Source: Costus lasius
Taxonomy: Eukaryota; Streptophyta; Magnoliopsida; Zingiberales; Costaceae
Direction of reading: 5' to 3'
DNA: 64,000 nucleotides
NCBI GenBank assembly: GCA_027563935.2
Contig: CM050449.1
Span: 13,468,501 to 13,532,500, forward strand
Positions 1 to 10,968 of the stretch are shown one piece after another. The position numbers and the translations under genes are program-made. The notes beneath the pieces were generated by a model, which did no database searches, had not been told where the DNA came from, and saw only the letters and a program-made list of their open reading frames with translations. The first letter of the stretch is position 1; each line of letters begins with the position of its first letter.

Positions 1-932
1 TCAATCTTCGCTCTATCCACCTCTATCCCTCGTTCAGATACTAGGTGCCCAAGGACAATGCCTTCCTTGACCATGAAGTGGCACTTCTCCCAGTTCAAGA
101 CTAGGTTCACCTCTTCGCACCTCTGCAAAACCTTAGACAAATGAGACAAGCAATGATGGAATGAAGAACCATATACAGAAAAATCGTCCATAAATATATC
201 CATGAATTTTTCGTTAAAATCAGAAAATATGGCTATCATTGCTCGCTGAAAGGTCGCGGGGGTGTTGCAGAGGCCAAAGGGCATTCTTCGATACGCATAT
301 GTGCCGTAGGGACATGTAAAAGTTGTTTTCTCCTGGTCATCCGGGTGGATAGGGATCTGGAAGAAACCTGAAAAGCCATCCAAAAAACAAAAATAAGAAT
401 TATGCGCCAATCTATCTAACATCTAATCTATAAATGGAAGAGGAAAATGATCCTTTCGCGTAGCCGAATTCAACTTCCTATAATCTATGCACATTCTATG
501 TCCCGTGACCGTGCGTGTAGGCATTAGCTCGTCTGCCTCAATCTTTATCACTGTGACGCCGCCTTTCTTGGGTACAACATGTACAGGACTCACCCAAGAG
601 CTGTCTGAGATTGGACAAATAACTCCCGTGTCTAATAGTTTGAGCACTTCTTTCTTCACTACATCCTTTAGATGCGGGTTTAGTCGGCGCTGGAACTTCA
701 CTGAAGGTTTGCAGTTGTCTTCCAATATGATCCTGTGCATGCAAACAGAAGGGTTAATCCCTTTTATGTCATCTAATGAGTAACCTATTACCTTCCTATG
801 GAGACAAAGTTCATTGAGCAACAACTCAGTTTGCTCCATGTCCAATGCCGCACTGACAATCACAGGGTATGTGGAGTTTTCCCCCAAGAATTCATATCTC
901 AAAGTGTTGGGTAAACTCTTGAGTTCAATTTT
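1..932 (-). pseudogene. Athila reverse transcriptase fragment
   Basis: This is the pol reverse transcriptase of the Athila-type element, which would copy the element RNA into DNA. The minus strand reads from a FLG-type linker through the VVPKKGG and MCIDYRKLN fingers/palm motifs to the catalytic FMDDFSVYG box near 182-210, then to the window edge. The frame is open except for one TAG at 423-425, just after the PLPFID motif, and a TAA at 933-935 at the protease-RT border. No frameshift is needed in the visible part. RNase H and integrase are expected left of the window. With these stops the copy cannot make a full polyprotein. Confidence 0.85.
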
Positions 933-2117
933 TTATTGCCCTTGATTCTCTTGATTTTCTTCTGTCTTACCAACAGGACTTACATCACTTTCTAACAATG
1001 CAACGTTCTCGTCTGCCTCCCCATCGCCATCTTTATCAACAGAGTTCGTTAAAGCGAGTTCTAGAGGATCCACTTCTCTCCTAGGCGGCTCAACATCCTG
1101 TGTAGCTTTCTCCACAATGTCAATGTTGCAACATGTACCTACAAGAGAAGGTTTTTTCAAGGTATCAGTTAAATCAAATTGAATAACGTTGCCACAAATG
1201 TTCAAAGATAGTTTCTCATTCTTGACATCCATGACAGTGCCTGCAGTGGCAAGAAAAGGTCTCCCCAAAATGATAGGGAGCCTGTCATCCTCGTCAATTT
1301 CCAAGACAATAAAATCAGCAGGAATAAAGTAATCTCCTACTTTAACAGGTACATCATCTAAAATACCAATTAGGTGGCGTACAGATCTGTCTGCAACCTG
1401 TATGGAAATATTAGTTGGTTGCAAATCTCCTAAATCTAGCCTTTTACATAGTGATAATGGCATGAGGCTAACGCTTGCTCCTAGATCGCACAAAACTCTC
1501 TGAAAAGACAACTCCCCAATCTGGCATGGTATAGAAAAACTGCCTGGGTCCTTCAATTTCTGAGGGAGCTTGTTCTGGATTATGGCGCTGCACTCCTCAG
1601 TAAGTGCAACGGTCCCTTGAACTTCTAGCTTCCTCTTGTTTGATAAGATATCTTTCAGAAATTTTGCATAAGTCGGCATCTGCGAAAGAGCATCACCGAA
1701 AGGGATGTTAATATAAAGTTTCTTTAAAACCTCTAAAAACTTACCAAACTGCTTGTCCAATATTGCTTTGACAAACCTCGGTGGAAAGGGAATCAGTGGC
1801 TTATATGCTGGCGGTCCCACATAGGGCCGCTCCTCCTCAACTGGCTCAGGTGCCACTGGTGTTGCATCTGATTGCGGTTCCACAGGTTCTGGTATCACTT
1901 CATCTCTTCTGTCATCGTTCGGCATCTTTGGATCTTCCAGTTGCTTGCCGCTCCGAGTGGAGATTGCATTACAATGCTCCCTCGGGTTTACTTCTGGTTG
2001 GGATGGTAGCTTCCCTGGTACTCTCGATGATGAGCTAGCTTGCTGGGCTAGCTGACTCTCTAGCATTTTATTGTGTGTCTCTAGGGAATCCATCCTCGTC
2101 ATCATCATCTTCATCAT
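933..2117 (-). pseudogene. Athila gag C-terminus and aspartic protease
   Basis: The reading frame holds a coiled, Met/Gln-rich gag tail (MMKMMM, LESQLAQQ), a linker with REHCNAIS, and a retropepsin-like domain with the active-site motif CDLGASVSLMP. It ends with the conserved LPIILGRPFLAT segment. The Asp of DLGAS is the catalytic residue of the family, whose dimer cleaves the polyprotein. Frame and strand are the same as those of the flanking gag and reverse transcriptase, so this is one polyprotein cut by nonsense codons. The frame ends at TAA 933-935 and is open upstream to about 2300. Confidence 0.85.
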
Positions 2118-2299
2118 ATCTGTAAGTCCTTCAAGTTGCTTGCCCAGATTTGAATCATTGTTCGGCCTTGGCTGTTGTTGCGGTGGTGGCGGCGCATTAT
2201 AGTTTCTGGCCTGGAATCCTGGTGGTCTGAAATTGTTCTGTTGGGGTTGCCTAAAGTTTTCTTGTGGGGGCTGGGTCTGCTGTGGTGGAACTTGTCCAG

Positions 2300-3353
2300 G
2301 CTAAATTGGCTGAGTTATCCGGTAAGAGAAATTTGGGTGGTTGCGCCATCCTGGATTGTAGTAGTTGGAATAAGGATTATTGTTTTGGTTGAAATTTCCA
2401 ACTACATTCAACTGCTCAGGATGAGCCGCAGCCATCTATCCATCTCCCGCCTGACAATCTACCCCTGCATGACCTATAACTCCACAGACCTCACAAGAAA
2501 TAGCGTTAACATACATAGAATTAACAGACTAAGAATCAAGCTTTCTAGTCAGAATATCAACCTTAGCCGTGAGTGCAGTAAGAGAGTCTAGGTCATACTT
2601 ACCTAACTTCTTGGTAGAAGTACCTCTCTCAGAAGTCCATTGGTGATGGTTAATCGTCATATCCTCGAGAAGGTTCATTGCATCTTCAACTCTCCTATTC
2701 ATCAAGGCGCCTCCTGCTGCAGCGTCCACTGTAAGCCTCGCGTTGTAATCCAAACCACTGTAGAACGTTTGGATCAAAACCCAAGTCTCAACACCGTGAT
2801 GTGGACACATCCTTTGGAGCTCCTTAAACCTCTCCCAAGCTTCATATAGAGACTCTCCATCCTTTTGCATGAAGCTAGTTATCTGATTTCGCAATTGGAT
2901 TGTCTTTGATGGAGGGAAGTACTTGGAGAGAAAGGCTTGAGAAAGCTCTGCCTATGTTCTTATCGAAGCAGCAGGTAGTGTGTGCAGCCAAGCTCTCGCC
3001 CTATCCCTCAGAGAGAAGGGAAATAGTCGCAACCTGATAGCATCAGCAGACACTCCATTAATTTTCAACATGTCGCAATATTCTAGAAAAATAGAGAGGT
3101 GCATGTTAGGGTCCTCAAGAGGAGAACCACCAAATTGGTTTTGTTGCACCATAGAAAGAAGAGCAGATTTTATTTCGAAGTTGTTGGCCACAACAACGGG
3201 CCTAGCAATTCCTGATTGAAAATCGTAAGTGTAAGGTGTCGAGTAATCTTTCAATGTCCTGTTGTTATAGTTGTTGCCCATTGGTTGTTGTACTCGGTCA
3301 TTGTTCACATCAAGTTGAATATGTTCCATCTGATTGTCCCCCCTAGATGGTTC
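2300..3353 (-). pseudogene. Athila gag, main part with zinc knuckle
   Basis: The minus strand encodes the gag capsid region (FEIKSALLSMVQQNQFGG, LRLFPFSLRDRARAWL) followed by the ESLYEAWERFKELQRMCPHHG segment typical of Athila gag. A CCHC zinc knuckle with spacing C-x2-C-x4-H-x4-C lies at about 2454-2495. In-frame TAG codons sit at 2952-2954, 2529-2531 and near 2437 and 2300, with no frameshift between them. The first residues of the long frame beginning at 3374 come from the inserted LTR (3354 onward), not from gag. The gag N-terminus is at 12110-12221. Compared with that piece, the frame at the insertion site is shifted, so an indel is also present. Confidence 0.8.
3349..3353. repeat. Target-site duplication GGTTC, left copy
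   Basis: GGTTC directly precedes the TGATAGG end of the nested LTR and recurs at 12110-12114 directly after the CCTATCA end. A perfect 5-bp duplication is the integration mark of an LTR retrotransposon, so 3354-12109 entered the Athila gag as one element and was rearranged or enlarged afterwards. Confidence 0.85.
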
Positions 3354-4754
3354 TGATAGGCTCCGTAAGTGCACGGTCTATCGAAGTAGTAAATAATATC
3401 ATTTCCACAGGGAGCAGGTGTCAAGTACCGACCTTTAGTGTCATTGAAAGCTAGATGATTCAAACACGGAATAAAAGAATAGCTCTAAAACTAAATTATC
3501 AAACCAAGAAGTCGACGACTTTAAGGGAAAATTACAGTTTAAGAAGTGTTCGGAACTTCAGGTTTCACCTCGTTGAAAGCTTTAAATGTAAAACAATCAA
3601 TGAATTGAAATAGAAAACAAATCTCCTTCTCTCGAAGCGCAATCCGACAGTAAACAACTTAAGGCGATCTTTCCTATGGTACGGGTTACCTTCTCTCGAA
3701 GCGTAATCCGGTGCCTAGCATAAGCTAATTTCCTACTCTCGTAGCAAAATTAACCTAAGAGACCCATTAAGCTCTATGAAATATCGTAAATCCTCGAGTG
3801 ACGTCGAGCGACTCTCGTAATTCGAGTCACAAGTTTAAATGAGAACGATCGAGTGTTACGATTCACCTCTCAGTTCATCTCGTAACACTTAACACATACA
3901 AATATTTGGCCAAAACATAAATACACAATAAACATAACTCATTTAAATAAGTCAATTTACTAAAATCTATCACTGAGATTCAATAAAATGTTTTACATGA
4001 GGAAATGTGTTCAACGGGCTACGCCCGAGTACCGAACTAGGGTTTTACTCTAGAACATGCATCGTTTAACAATTAAAACCCATGAAAATGTATACAAAAA
4101 GAAGGGAAATTACAGATCTTAGGTAGGAGACGATAGATCTTTGGTCTTCTCTCGATAGCCCCAAAGAAATCCTTCGAATCGAGCCCTTGAATGAGTAAAA
4201 TCGGCCCTTTTCGCCCTAAGTCACCTCTCTCCAAAGTTCGACCCCCAAAACCACTCCAAAAATCCTATTTTATGGTTCTATCTCTTCCTTGTGCAGTTAG
4301 GAAGTTTCCCTCCAAATTTCAACCAATTCCGAGTTCGGAATCACTCAAATCGGGCAAAAAATCGTCAAAAGGTCGATCTGCGCGGAAGCTGTCACGGCCG
4401 TGCTTCTAGACACACCCTGGCCATGTCTGGCTCGCAGAATGCAGATTCTGACGCCGCGATGAACACGGCCGTGCTCATAGGCACGGGCAGGCCGTGTTCT
4501 CCATAGAAAACTCCAAAAACTCTGAAATTGTGCCTGTAACTTCGCCGAACTATGATGAATCTTTTCATAACATAAAATCTTTAATATTCTTCACGAAAAT
4601 AGAGAGAAATGACCTGCATTTCACAAATAAACGAAAAAGAGTGAAGATTTCATACTTTACAAGAACAGATATCAAAATTTGACATAAAAGAGAACTTAAG
4701 CCTATAATGATGGTATAAATAAGATTCTAAATCCTATAAAAATAACACCTATCA
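3354..4754 (-). repeat. 3' LTR (1401 bp) of nested minus-strand retrotransposon
   Basis: On the minus strand it starts TGATAGG and ends CCTATCA, a TG...CA pair inside a 7-base terminal inverted repeat. Just outside, at 4755-4810, lies a segment on the minus strand with the 'TTTGAGGACAAGCAAG' theme that precedes the 3' LTR in Athila/Tat elements. A second, truncated copy is 10969-12109. The interior holds several CACGGCCGTG-type palindromes near 4390-4500. Confidence 0.85.
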
Positions 4755-7496
4755 AAATATCATAGACTTAAAAGCTTGCTTGTCCTCAAACAATTACACT
4801 ATCTGAAATAATCAGATATTAAGAAGATAGCATGTTCAAAAGCCATAGTATGAAGTTTATATGAAAATAATTATACTCAATCCTAGGTCGAAGAATGCAT
4901 ATTGAGATATAATCTAAACTGTGAGCAAAGAATAATGTTCAAAGGCAATCCACAACTCCGAAATAGGAAAAACACTTCACCATGTTAAGACTATTCATAA
5001 TCATCGATTCCTTTCCGAAGACAGCCAGTCAAATCAAGTTGCACAATTATTTAAATGAGGGCATCATAAAGGTTTAAATCGGTTGGCTCAAGCTACTTCT
5101 CTGAATTAACTTGATACCTTGTGACGTGAAGGACAAACATTTGTGATGAATGCACCCCCGGTACTTAGTTAACAAGCAAACTCAAAGTGTGTACACCACA
5201 TAATGTACACAAACTCATTTCTAATAGAAGAAGAGGAGTTGTTCACTTTTACCATCCTCCTCCTTTTCTGATGACCCTTTTATTCTCTCTCTCTTTTTTT
5301 TTTAATTTTTTTGTCGACAGTGCCAAGTTGAATGAAACCTTTGGGTTCATTGTCACTTAGGTACCACTGCCCCTTTTTGTCATTTGTTTTTTTTTTTACT
5401 AATGCAACTAAATTGAAAAGTTGTTAACAAGAAATATAATAAGCATGAATCTGCAAAAACATAACGTCGTGTAAGACATAATTCAGAAGATGAGAATCAA
5501 CTAGTGAAACATCATGCAAACCACAGTAAATCATTCTCAATAACAATCTAAAACCACAGATCAAAAGCATAAAAGCAATCATAATAAGAAGCTAAGAACT
5601 GAAGAGACAAACAAATCTTTCATATTCTCATCATGATTCGAAATAGCATAAGAACTGAAGACAAGATCAAGGGACACCATCACAGACTTAGTTCTTTGCA
5701 GTCAGCACAGGACGAAGGCACAGGCAGGATATCGTCATATAGAATCTCAGTGCATGAAGAAATAAAACACAACAATATCACTAAGCATGAGATAGAACTA
5801 ACACAAACAAAAGAGGGAAAACCCTCTACCCATGGCATAGAACTGCATAGTCTCCTATGCAGTCAAGAGTACATGAATAGCAGAAAAAGGAAAACAACTT
5901 ACTAAAAATAGGGAAAGATCACCATCGGAGAGTGTTCAGTGTCCTTTATATCTCCTGGATAGCCGCAAGCACATAATCCTGCATGCGGCCCTGGTGACTC
6001 TGCTCGGCTTCATGCTATTCAATGTATAAAATAAGAAAAATATGCCATAGGTCATCACTAAATAATATCAAAAGAAAAACAACAAAATAATACAAAACAA
6101 AAACTACTACAACAACATACAACATATAAGTCTATCCAAACAAATACAACACAACACAATAAAAGATAAATCCTTGGGGTGCCTCCCAAGAAGTGCTCGT
6201 TTAAGGTCAGTAGCTTGACCAATGGCTGTACATCAATGGACGTCTAGTGGATCGGAGGCAGAAGAAATGGCATGTAAATGCCCCTTTTTCCTTCGCCTAA
6301 AATTAACACCTATGGAGATAAGTAGTAATAATAATAGGTGTATAGTAAGCAATGTCTTCAAATCAAGCGAAATAAAAACATGTTTAAATTGACGGTCTTT
6401 CTTCCCAAAATCGAATAATTGCTTCTCATCAACCCCATTATGGAACATTCGCGCGCAACCAAAATCGGGGTCCGCCTCAAACAAATTATTTCGAATGGTC
6501 CAGTCCTTCCTCATCAATGTAGCACCTGCGTCCATATCAGGGCAAGGATGGGATGCAAGAAAATCCCACGTGGCCTCCAAACAATTCATAAGCGCAGATA
6601 CCATCTCCACGCTATAGCACGAGCCTGAAACAGAAAAATCTGGCATATCAACAGAAAGATAAAAGTCTAAAATAGTATCACAAAAGTGTAGAGATAGCTT
6701 CCCTGTCTTGGCATCTATAACTGCCCCAGTGGTAGCTAGGAAAGGGCGGCCCAAAATGAGAGGTAGTCTTGAATTTTTTGACATATCCAAAACTACAAAG
6801 TCAATAGGGACAAAAAGTTCCCCGACTTTAATCGGTACGTCCTCGACTATTCCCACGGGGCGATGTATAGAGCCATTCGCAAGCTGAAGAGCTATGGGTG
6901 TAGGTTCTAGGCCTCCCAAGTCCAAACTTTTGAACAAGGAGAGAGGCATGATACTCACACTGGCCCCCAAATCACAGAGCGCTCTCTCTATAGAAAAATT
7001 GCTGATACTACAAGAGATAGAAAAACTACCAGGATCTTGGAGCTTCACAGGCATAAATGAGCCGTACTGTCCCGTCAATGCCGTGGCCAACATCCGAGGA
7101 CAGGAGACAGATGGGGTGTGAGGTGGTGAAGGAATAAAGACCGGTTCTTGTGGGACCTCTAACTTCATGAGTATTTTCTCTGAATATGATGCATCTGCGC
7201 TATCAACATCTGACTCTCCATCAAAACAACCTCTAGGTGACATCTGGGGATCCTTCAATTGGGTGCCACTGCATGTCAGAATCGCATTGCAGTGCTCCCT
7301 TGGATTTGCCTCGGGTTGAGAAGGAAGCTTCCCTAATGGCCTAGAGGTTGAAGCAGCTTGTTGAGCAATCTGGTTCTCAAGTGTCTTCGAGTGAGTAATC
7401 AGGGAGTCCACCTTGGAATTTAACTGCCGAATAGACTCATCAACACCCTCATTTCGCTTAGACTGAGTATTGATAAAATTCTCTAGCAGTAATCAG
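4755..7496 (-). mobile_element. Internal region of the nested minus-strand element
   Basis: Reading the minus strand from 7496 down: a truncated gag tail plus protease (7488-6233); the Athila-like segment around 6180-6210; then non-coding sequence from about 6000 to 4755. The stretch 5880-4755 matches, in reverse complement, the internal domain of the plus-strand elements at 9240-10406, including the 'ACTATGCAGTTC...ATGGGTAGAGGG' landmark at about 5820-5860. No reverse transcriptase, RNase H or integrase was found, so this element could move only with proteins supplied in trans. It is cut at about 7496, where the opposite-strand segment starts. Confidence 0.75.
6233..7488 (-). pseudogene. gag tail plus aspartic protease of nested element, no RT
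   Basis: The frame has the same gag-tail signature as the host Athila copy (SLITHSKTLENQIAQQ, GKLPSQPEANPREHC) and an aspartic protease with CDLGASVSIMPLSL and LPLILGRPFLATTGAVID. After the protease it continues through an unrelated tail (FGKKDRQFKHVF, a leucine/isoleucine run, NFRRRKKGHLHA) and stops at 6233, where a full element would go on to reverse transcriptase. Coding similarity extends upstream of the first Met to about 7488, so the 5' part is cut off by the rearrangement. This is either an old pol deletion or a gag-protease non-autonomous lineage. The frame itself is uninterrupted over 392 codons. Confidence 0.75.
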
Positions 7497-8621
7497 GGTT
7501 TCCCTCTTTGTTTGTGTTTGTTGTTAGTGTACTTTTAGTGTGTTATGTTTTGTTTCATTATACACTGAGTTTCATGATGATATTAATGCCTATGCTTCAA
7601 TGATATTAATGCTTGTGCTTCAATGATATTAATGCTTGTGCTTCTGATCTTGTGATAGTGCAAAACTCTAAGTCTGTGATGGTTTTTCCAGTTATTTTGA
7701 CTTTGTTTTTGGTTATTAAGCTATTTGGAGCTATGATGTAGAAAGTCTAGTTTGTTCTTTGTGTTAAAGTAGTTCTTATTATGACTACTTTTATGCATTC
7801 AATCCGAGTTTTCAGATTATTATTGAGTATGATTCTACTGTAGCATGAATGATGTTTGACAAGTTAAACCTTATTATCTAATTTATTTTTCTTGGCACGA
7901 CGCTATGTTTTTTTATTATTCATGATTATTATATTCCCTGTTGTTAGTTCTACAAACTGGTTGCATTTAAAAAAAAAGAGTTTGATAAAAAAAAAAAGGG
8001 CAGTGGTACCTAAGTGACGATGAACCCAAAAATTCATCCAATTTGGCATTGTCGACAAAAAAAAACCAGAATAAAAGGGTCATGAGAAAAGAAGGGGTTT
8101 GGTAAAGGTGAACAACTCCACTTTCTTCTAACTTAGTGTGAAGAAATGAGTTTTGTGTGCATTATGTGGTGTACACACTTTGAGTTTGCTTGCTAACTAA
8201 GTACCGGGGTGCATTCATCACAAATGTTTGTCCTTCGCGTCACAAGGTTAGAGGCAAATTCAAGGAAGTAGCTTGAGCCAACCATTAATAATTCATGATT
8301 CAGTTATTGAAATTTGCAATTTGAAAAGCTCATCTGGTGCAACCTGTTATATTGACTATCTCTCGTGGAATTGATAATTATGAATGGTCTTAACATAGTG
8401 CTAGTGTTTAATCCTTTTTTAGATTTGAGGTTTAACTTTGACAAATAATTTATATTATCAGTTCTGATTATATCTCAATTTTATTCTTAAATAGTGGATT
8501 GAGTATAATGGTTTTCATGTTAGACAATACTTTGACCTTAGAACATTCTTCTTTCATTATCATTGATTTTCTAAATAGTTTAATTGCTTGAGGACAAGCA
8601 AGATTTAAGTCTGTCATATTT

Positions 8622-9176
8622 TGATGAGTTTTATTTCTATTGGATTTAAAGTCTTATTCTTATGATTTATTCAGGCTTAATTCTTGTTTTCTGGCTTATT
8701 TTGGATTAGTTTCCTTTAAAGTATAGAATCTTCACTATTTTTGATTGTTTGTGAAATGTAGAGTATTTTCCCCATGTTTTTATGAAGAATTTAAAGATTT
8801 GAAGTCATGAGAAGACTCCTCACAGTGCTAGGAGGTCACAGGTCAAATTTGAGGCGAATCGGAGCTTTCTACAGAGAACACGGGTAGACCATGATCATGA
8901 TCACGACCATGATCGTCTCTGCAGCAATCTGCGAGCCAGACACGGCCTGGCCATGTCCAGAAGCATGGTCGTGCTTACTTCATCGCAGACTGCCGAAATG
9001 AACACGGCCTGGCCGTGCTTATCATCACACCCGTGACAGCTTCCACGCAGATCGATCTTTCGACGGTTTTTTGCCCGATTTGAGTGATTCCGAACTCGGA
9101 ATTAGCTAAAATTTGGATGAAAACTTCCTAACTGCCCAAGGAAGAGATAGAAATCATGCACTTGCGGGGCCTATCA
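8622..9176 (+). repeat. 555-bp LTR, first copy
   Basis: It begins TGATGAG and ends CCTATCA and is followed by a tRNA-Asp-type primer-binding site. It aligns by eye to both ends of the 1401-bp LTR at 3354-4754 (opposite strand) but lacks roughly 850 bp from the middle, joining '...GAGATAGAAATC' to 'ATGCACTTGCGGGG'. It is therefore a shortened-LTR variant of the same family. Confidence 0.75.
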
Positions 9177-9182
9177 AGTTTT

Positions 9183-9200
9183 TGGCGCCGTTGCCAGGGA
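9183..9200 (+). other. Primer-binding site, tRNA-Asp type
   Basis: TGGCGCCGTTGCCAGGGA differs at one base from the complement of the plant tRNA-Asp 3' end and sits six bases after the LTR end, the usual place for first-strand priming. Confidence 0.8.
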
Positions 9201-10406
9201 ACATTTATGCTCTTTTGTCTACTTTAGTAAGTTGTTTTCTTTTACTTGCTATTCTTGTACTTTTTACTGCATAAGAGACTATGCAGTTCTTTGCCATGGG
9301 TAGAGGGTTTCCCTCTTTGTTTGTGTTTGTTGTTAGTGTACTTTTAGTGTGTTATATTTTGTTTCATTATACACTGAGTTTCATGATGATATTAATGCCT
9401 GTGCTTCAATGATATTAATGCTTGTGCTTCTGATCTTGTGATAGTCCAAAACTCTAAGTCTGTGATGGTTTTTCCAGTTATTTTGACTTTGTTTTTGGTT
9501 ATTAAGCTATTGGAGCTATGATGTAGAAAGTCTAGTTTGTTCTTTGTGTTAAAGTAGTTCTTATTATGACTACTTTTATGCATTCAATCAGAGTTTTCAG
9601 ATTATTATTGAGTATGATTCTACTGTAGCATGAATGATGTTTGACAAGTTAAACCTTATTATCTAATTTATTTTTCTTGGCACGAAGCTATGTTTTTTAT
9701 TATTCATGGTTATTATATTCTCTGTTGTTAGTTCTACAAACTGGTTGCATTTAAAAAAAAGAGTTTGATAAAAAAAAAAGGGGCAGTGGTACCTAAGTGA
9801 CGATGAACCCAAAAATTCATCCAACTTGGCATTGTCGACAAAAAAAAACCAGAATAAAAGGGTCATGAGAAAAGAAGGGGTTTAGTAAAGGTGAACAACT
9901 CCACTTTCTTCTAACTTAGTGTGAAGAAATGAGTTTTGTGTGCATTATGTGGTGTACACACTTTGAGTTTGCTTGCTAACTAAGTATCGGGGGTGCATTC
10001 ATCACAAATGTTTGTCCTTCGCGTCACAAGGTTAGAGGCAAATTCAAGGAAGTAGCTTGAGCCAACCATTAATAATTCATGATTCAGTTATTGAAATTTG
10101 CAATTTGAAAAGCTCATCTGGTGCAACCTGTTATATTGACTATCTTCTCGTGGAATTGATAATTATGAATGGTCTTAACATAGTGCTAGTGTTTAATCCT
10201 TTTTTAGATTTGAGGTTTAACTTTGACAAATAATTTATATTATCAGTTCTGATTATATCTCAATTTTATTCTTAAATAGTGGATTGAGTATAATGGTTTT
10301 CATGTTAGACAATACTTTGACCTTAGAACATTCTTCTTTCATTATCATTGATTTTCTAAATAGTTTAATTGCTTGAGGACAAGCAAGATTTAAGTCTGTC
10401 ATATTT

Positions 10407-10961
10407 TGATGAGTCTTATTTTTATTGGATTTAAAGTCTTATTCTTATAACTCATTCAGGCTTAATTCTTGTATTCTGGCTTATTTTGGATTAGTTTCCT
10501 TTAAAGTATAGAATTTTCACTATTTTCGATTGTTTGTGAAATGTAGGGTATTTTTCCCATGTTTTTATGAAGAATTTGAAGATATGAAGTCATAGGAAGA
10601 TTCCTCACAGTGCTAGGAGGTCACAGGTCAAATTTGAGGCAAATCGGAGCTTTCTGCAGAGAACATGGGCAGGCCATGATCATGATCACGGCCATGATTG
10701 TCTCTGCAGCAATCTGTGAGCCAGACATGGCCTGGCCGTGTCTAGAAGCACGACCGTGCTTACTTCATCGTAGACTGCCGAACTGAACACGGCCTGGCCG
10801 TGCTTATCATCACACCCATGACAGCTTCCTCGCAGATCGACCTTTCGACGATTTTTCGCCCGATTTGAGTGATTCCGAACTCGGAATTAGTTGAAATTTC
10901 GAGGGAAACTTCCTAACTGCCCAAGGAAGAGATAGAAACCATACACTTGCGGGGCCTATCA
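10407..10961 (+). repeat. 555-bp LTR, second copy
   Basis: Same length and ends as 8622-9176. It is preceded by the 'GCTTGAGGACAAGCAAG' element near 10370 that precedes the 3' LTR in this family, and followed by only seven bases of the primer-binding region before the join to the opposite-strand LTR fragment at about 10969. Confidence 0.75.
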
Positions 10962-10968
10962 AGTTTTT

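Larger units (their letters stand above)
7497..10968 (+). mobile_element. Plus-strand tandem: internal - LTR - internal - LTR of a small non-coding element
   Basis: A block of about 1.8 kb is present twice head to tail (from 7497 and again from about 9309) with few differences. One difference is an extra 21-bp unit of 'AATGATATTAATGCTTGTGC' in the first copy. The order is partial internal region (7497-8621), LTR (8622-9176), complete internal region with primer-binding site (9177-10406), LTR (10407-10961). No coding capacity is seen. It lies in inverse orientation inside the minus-strand element, and both its ends are abrupt joins. Confidence 0.75.

Noticed and set aside
2952..3374. gag start at the first Met of the frame ending at 2952 (position 3374)
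   Set aside because: Positions 3354-3374 are the end of an inserted LTR; the real gag start is at 12219-12221.
3354..4754. Solo LTR
   Set aside because: No duplication flanks this LTR alone; GGTTC pairs with 12110-12114 and a 3'-end internal region adjoins its right side.
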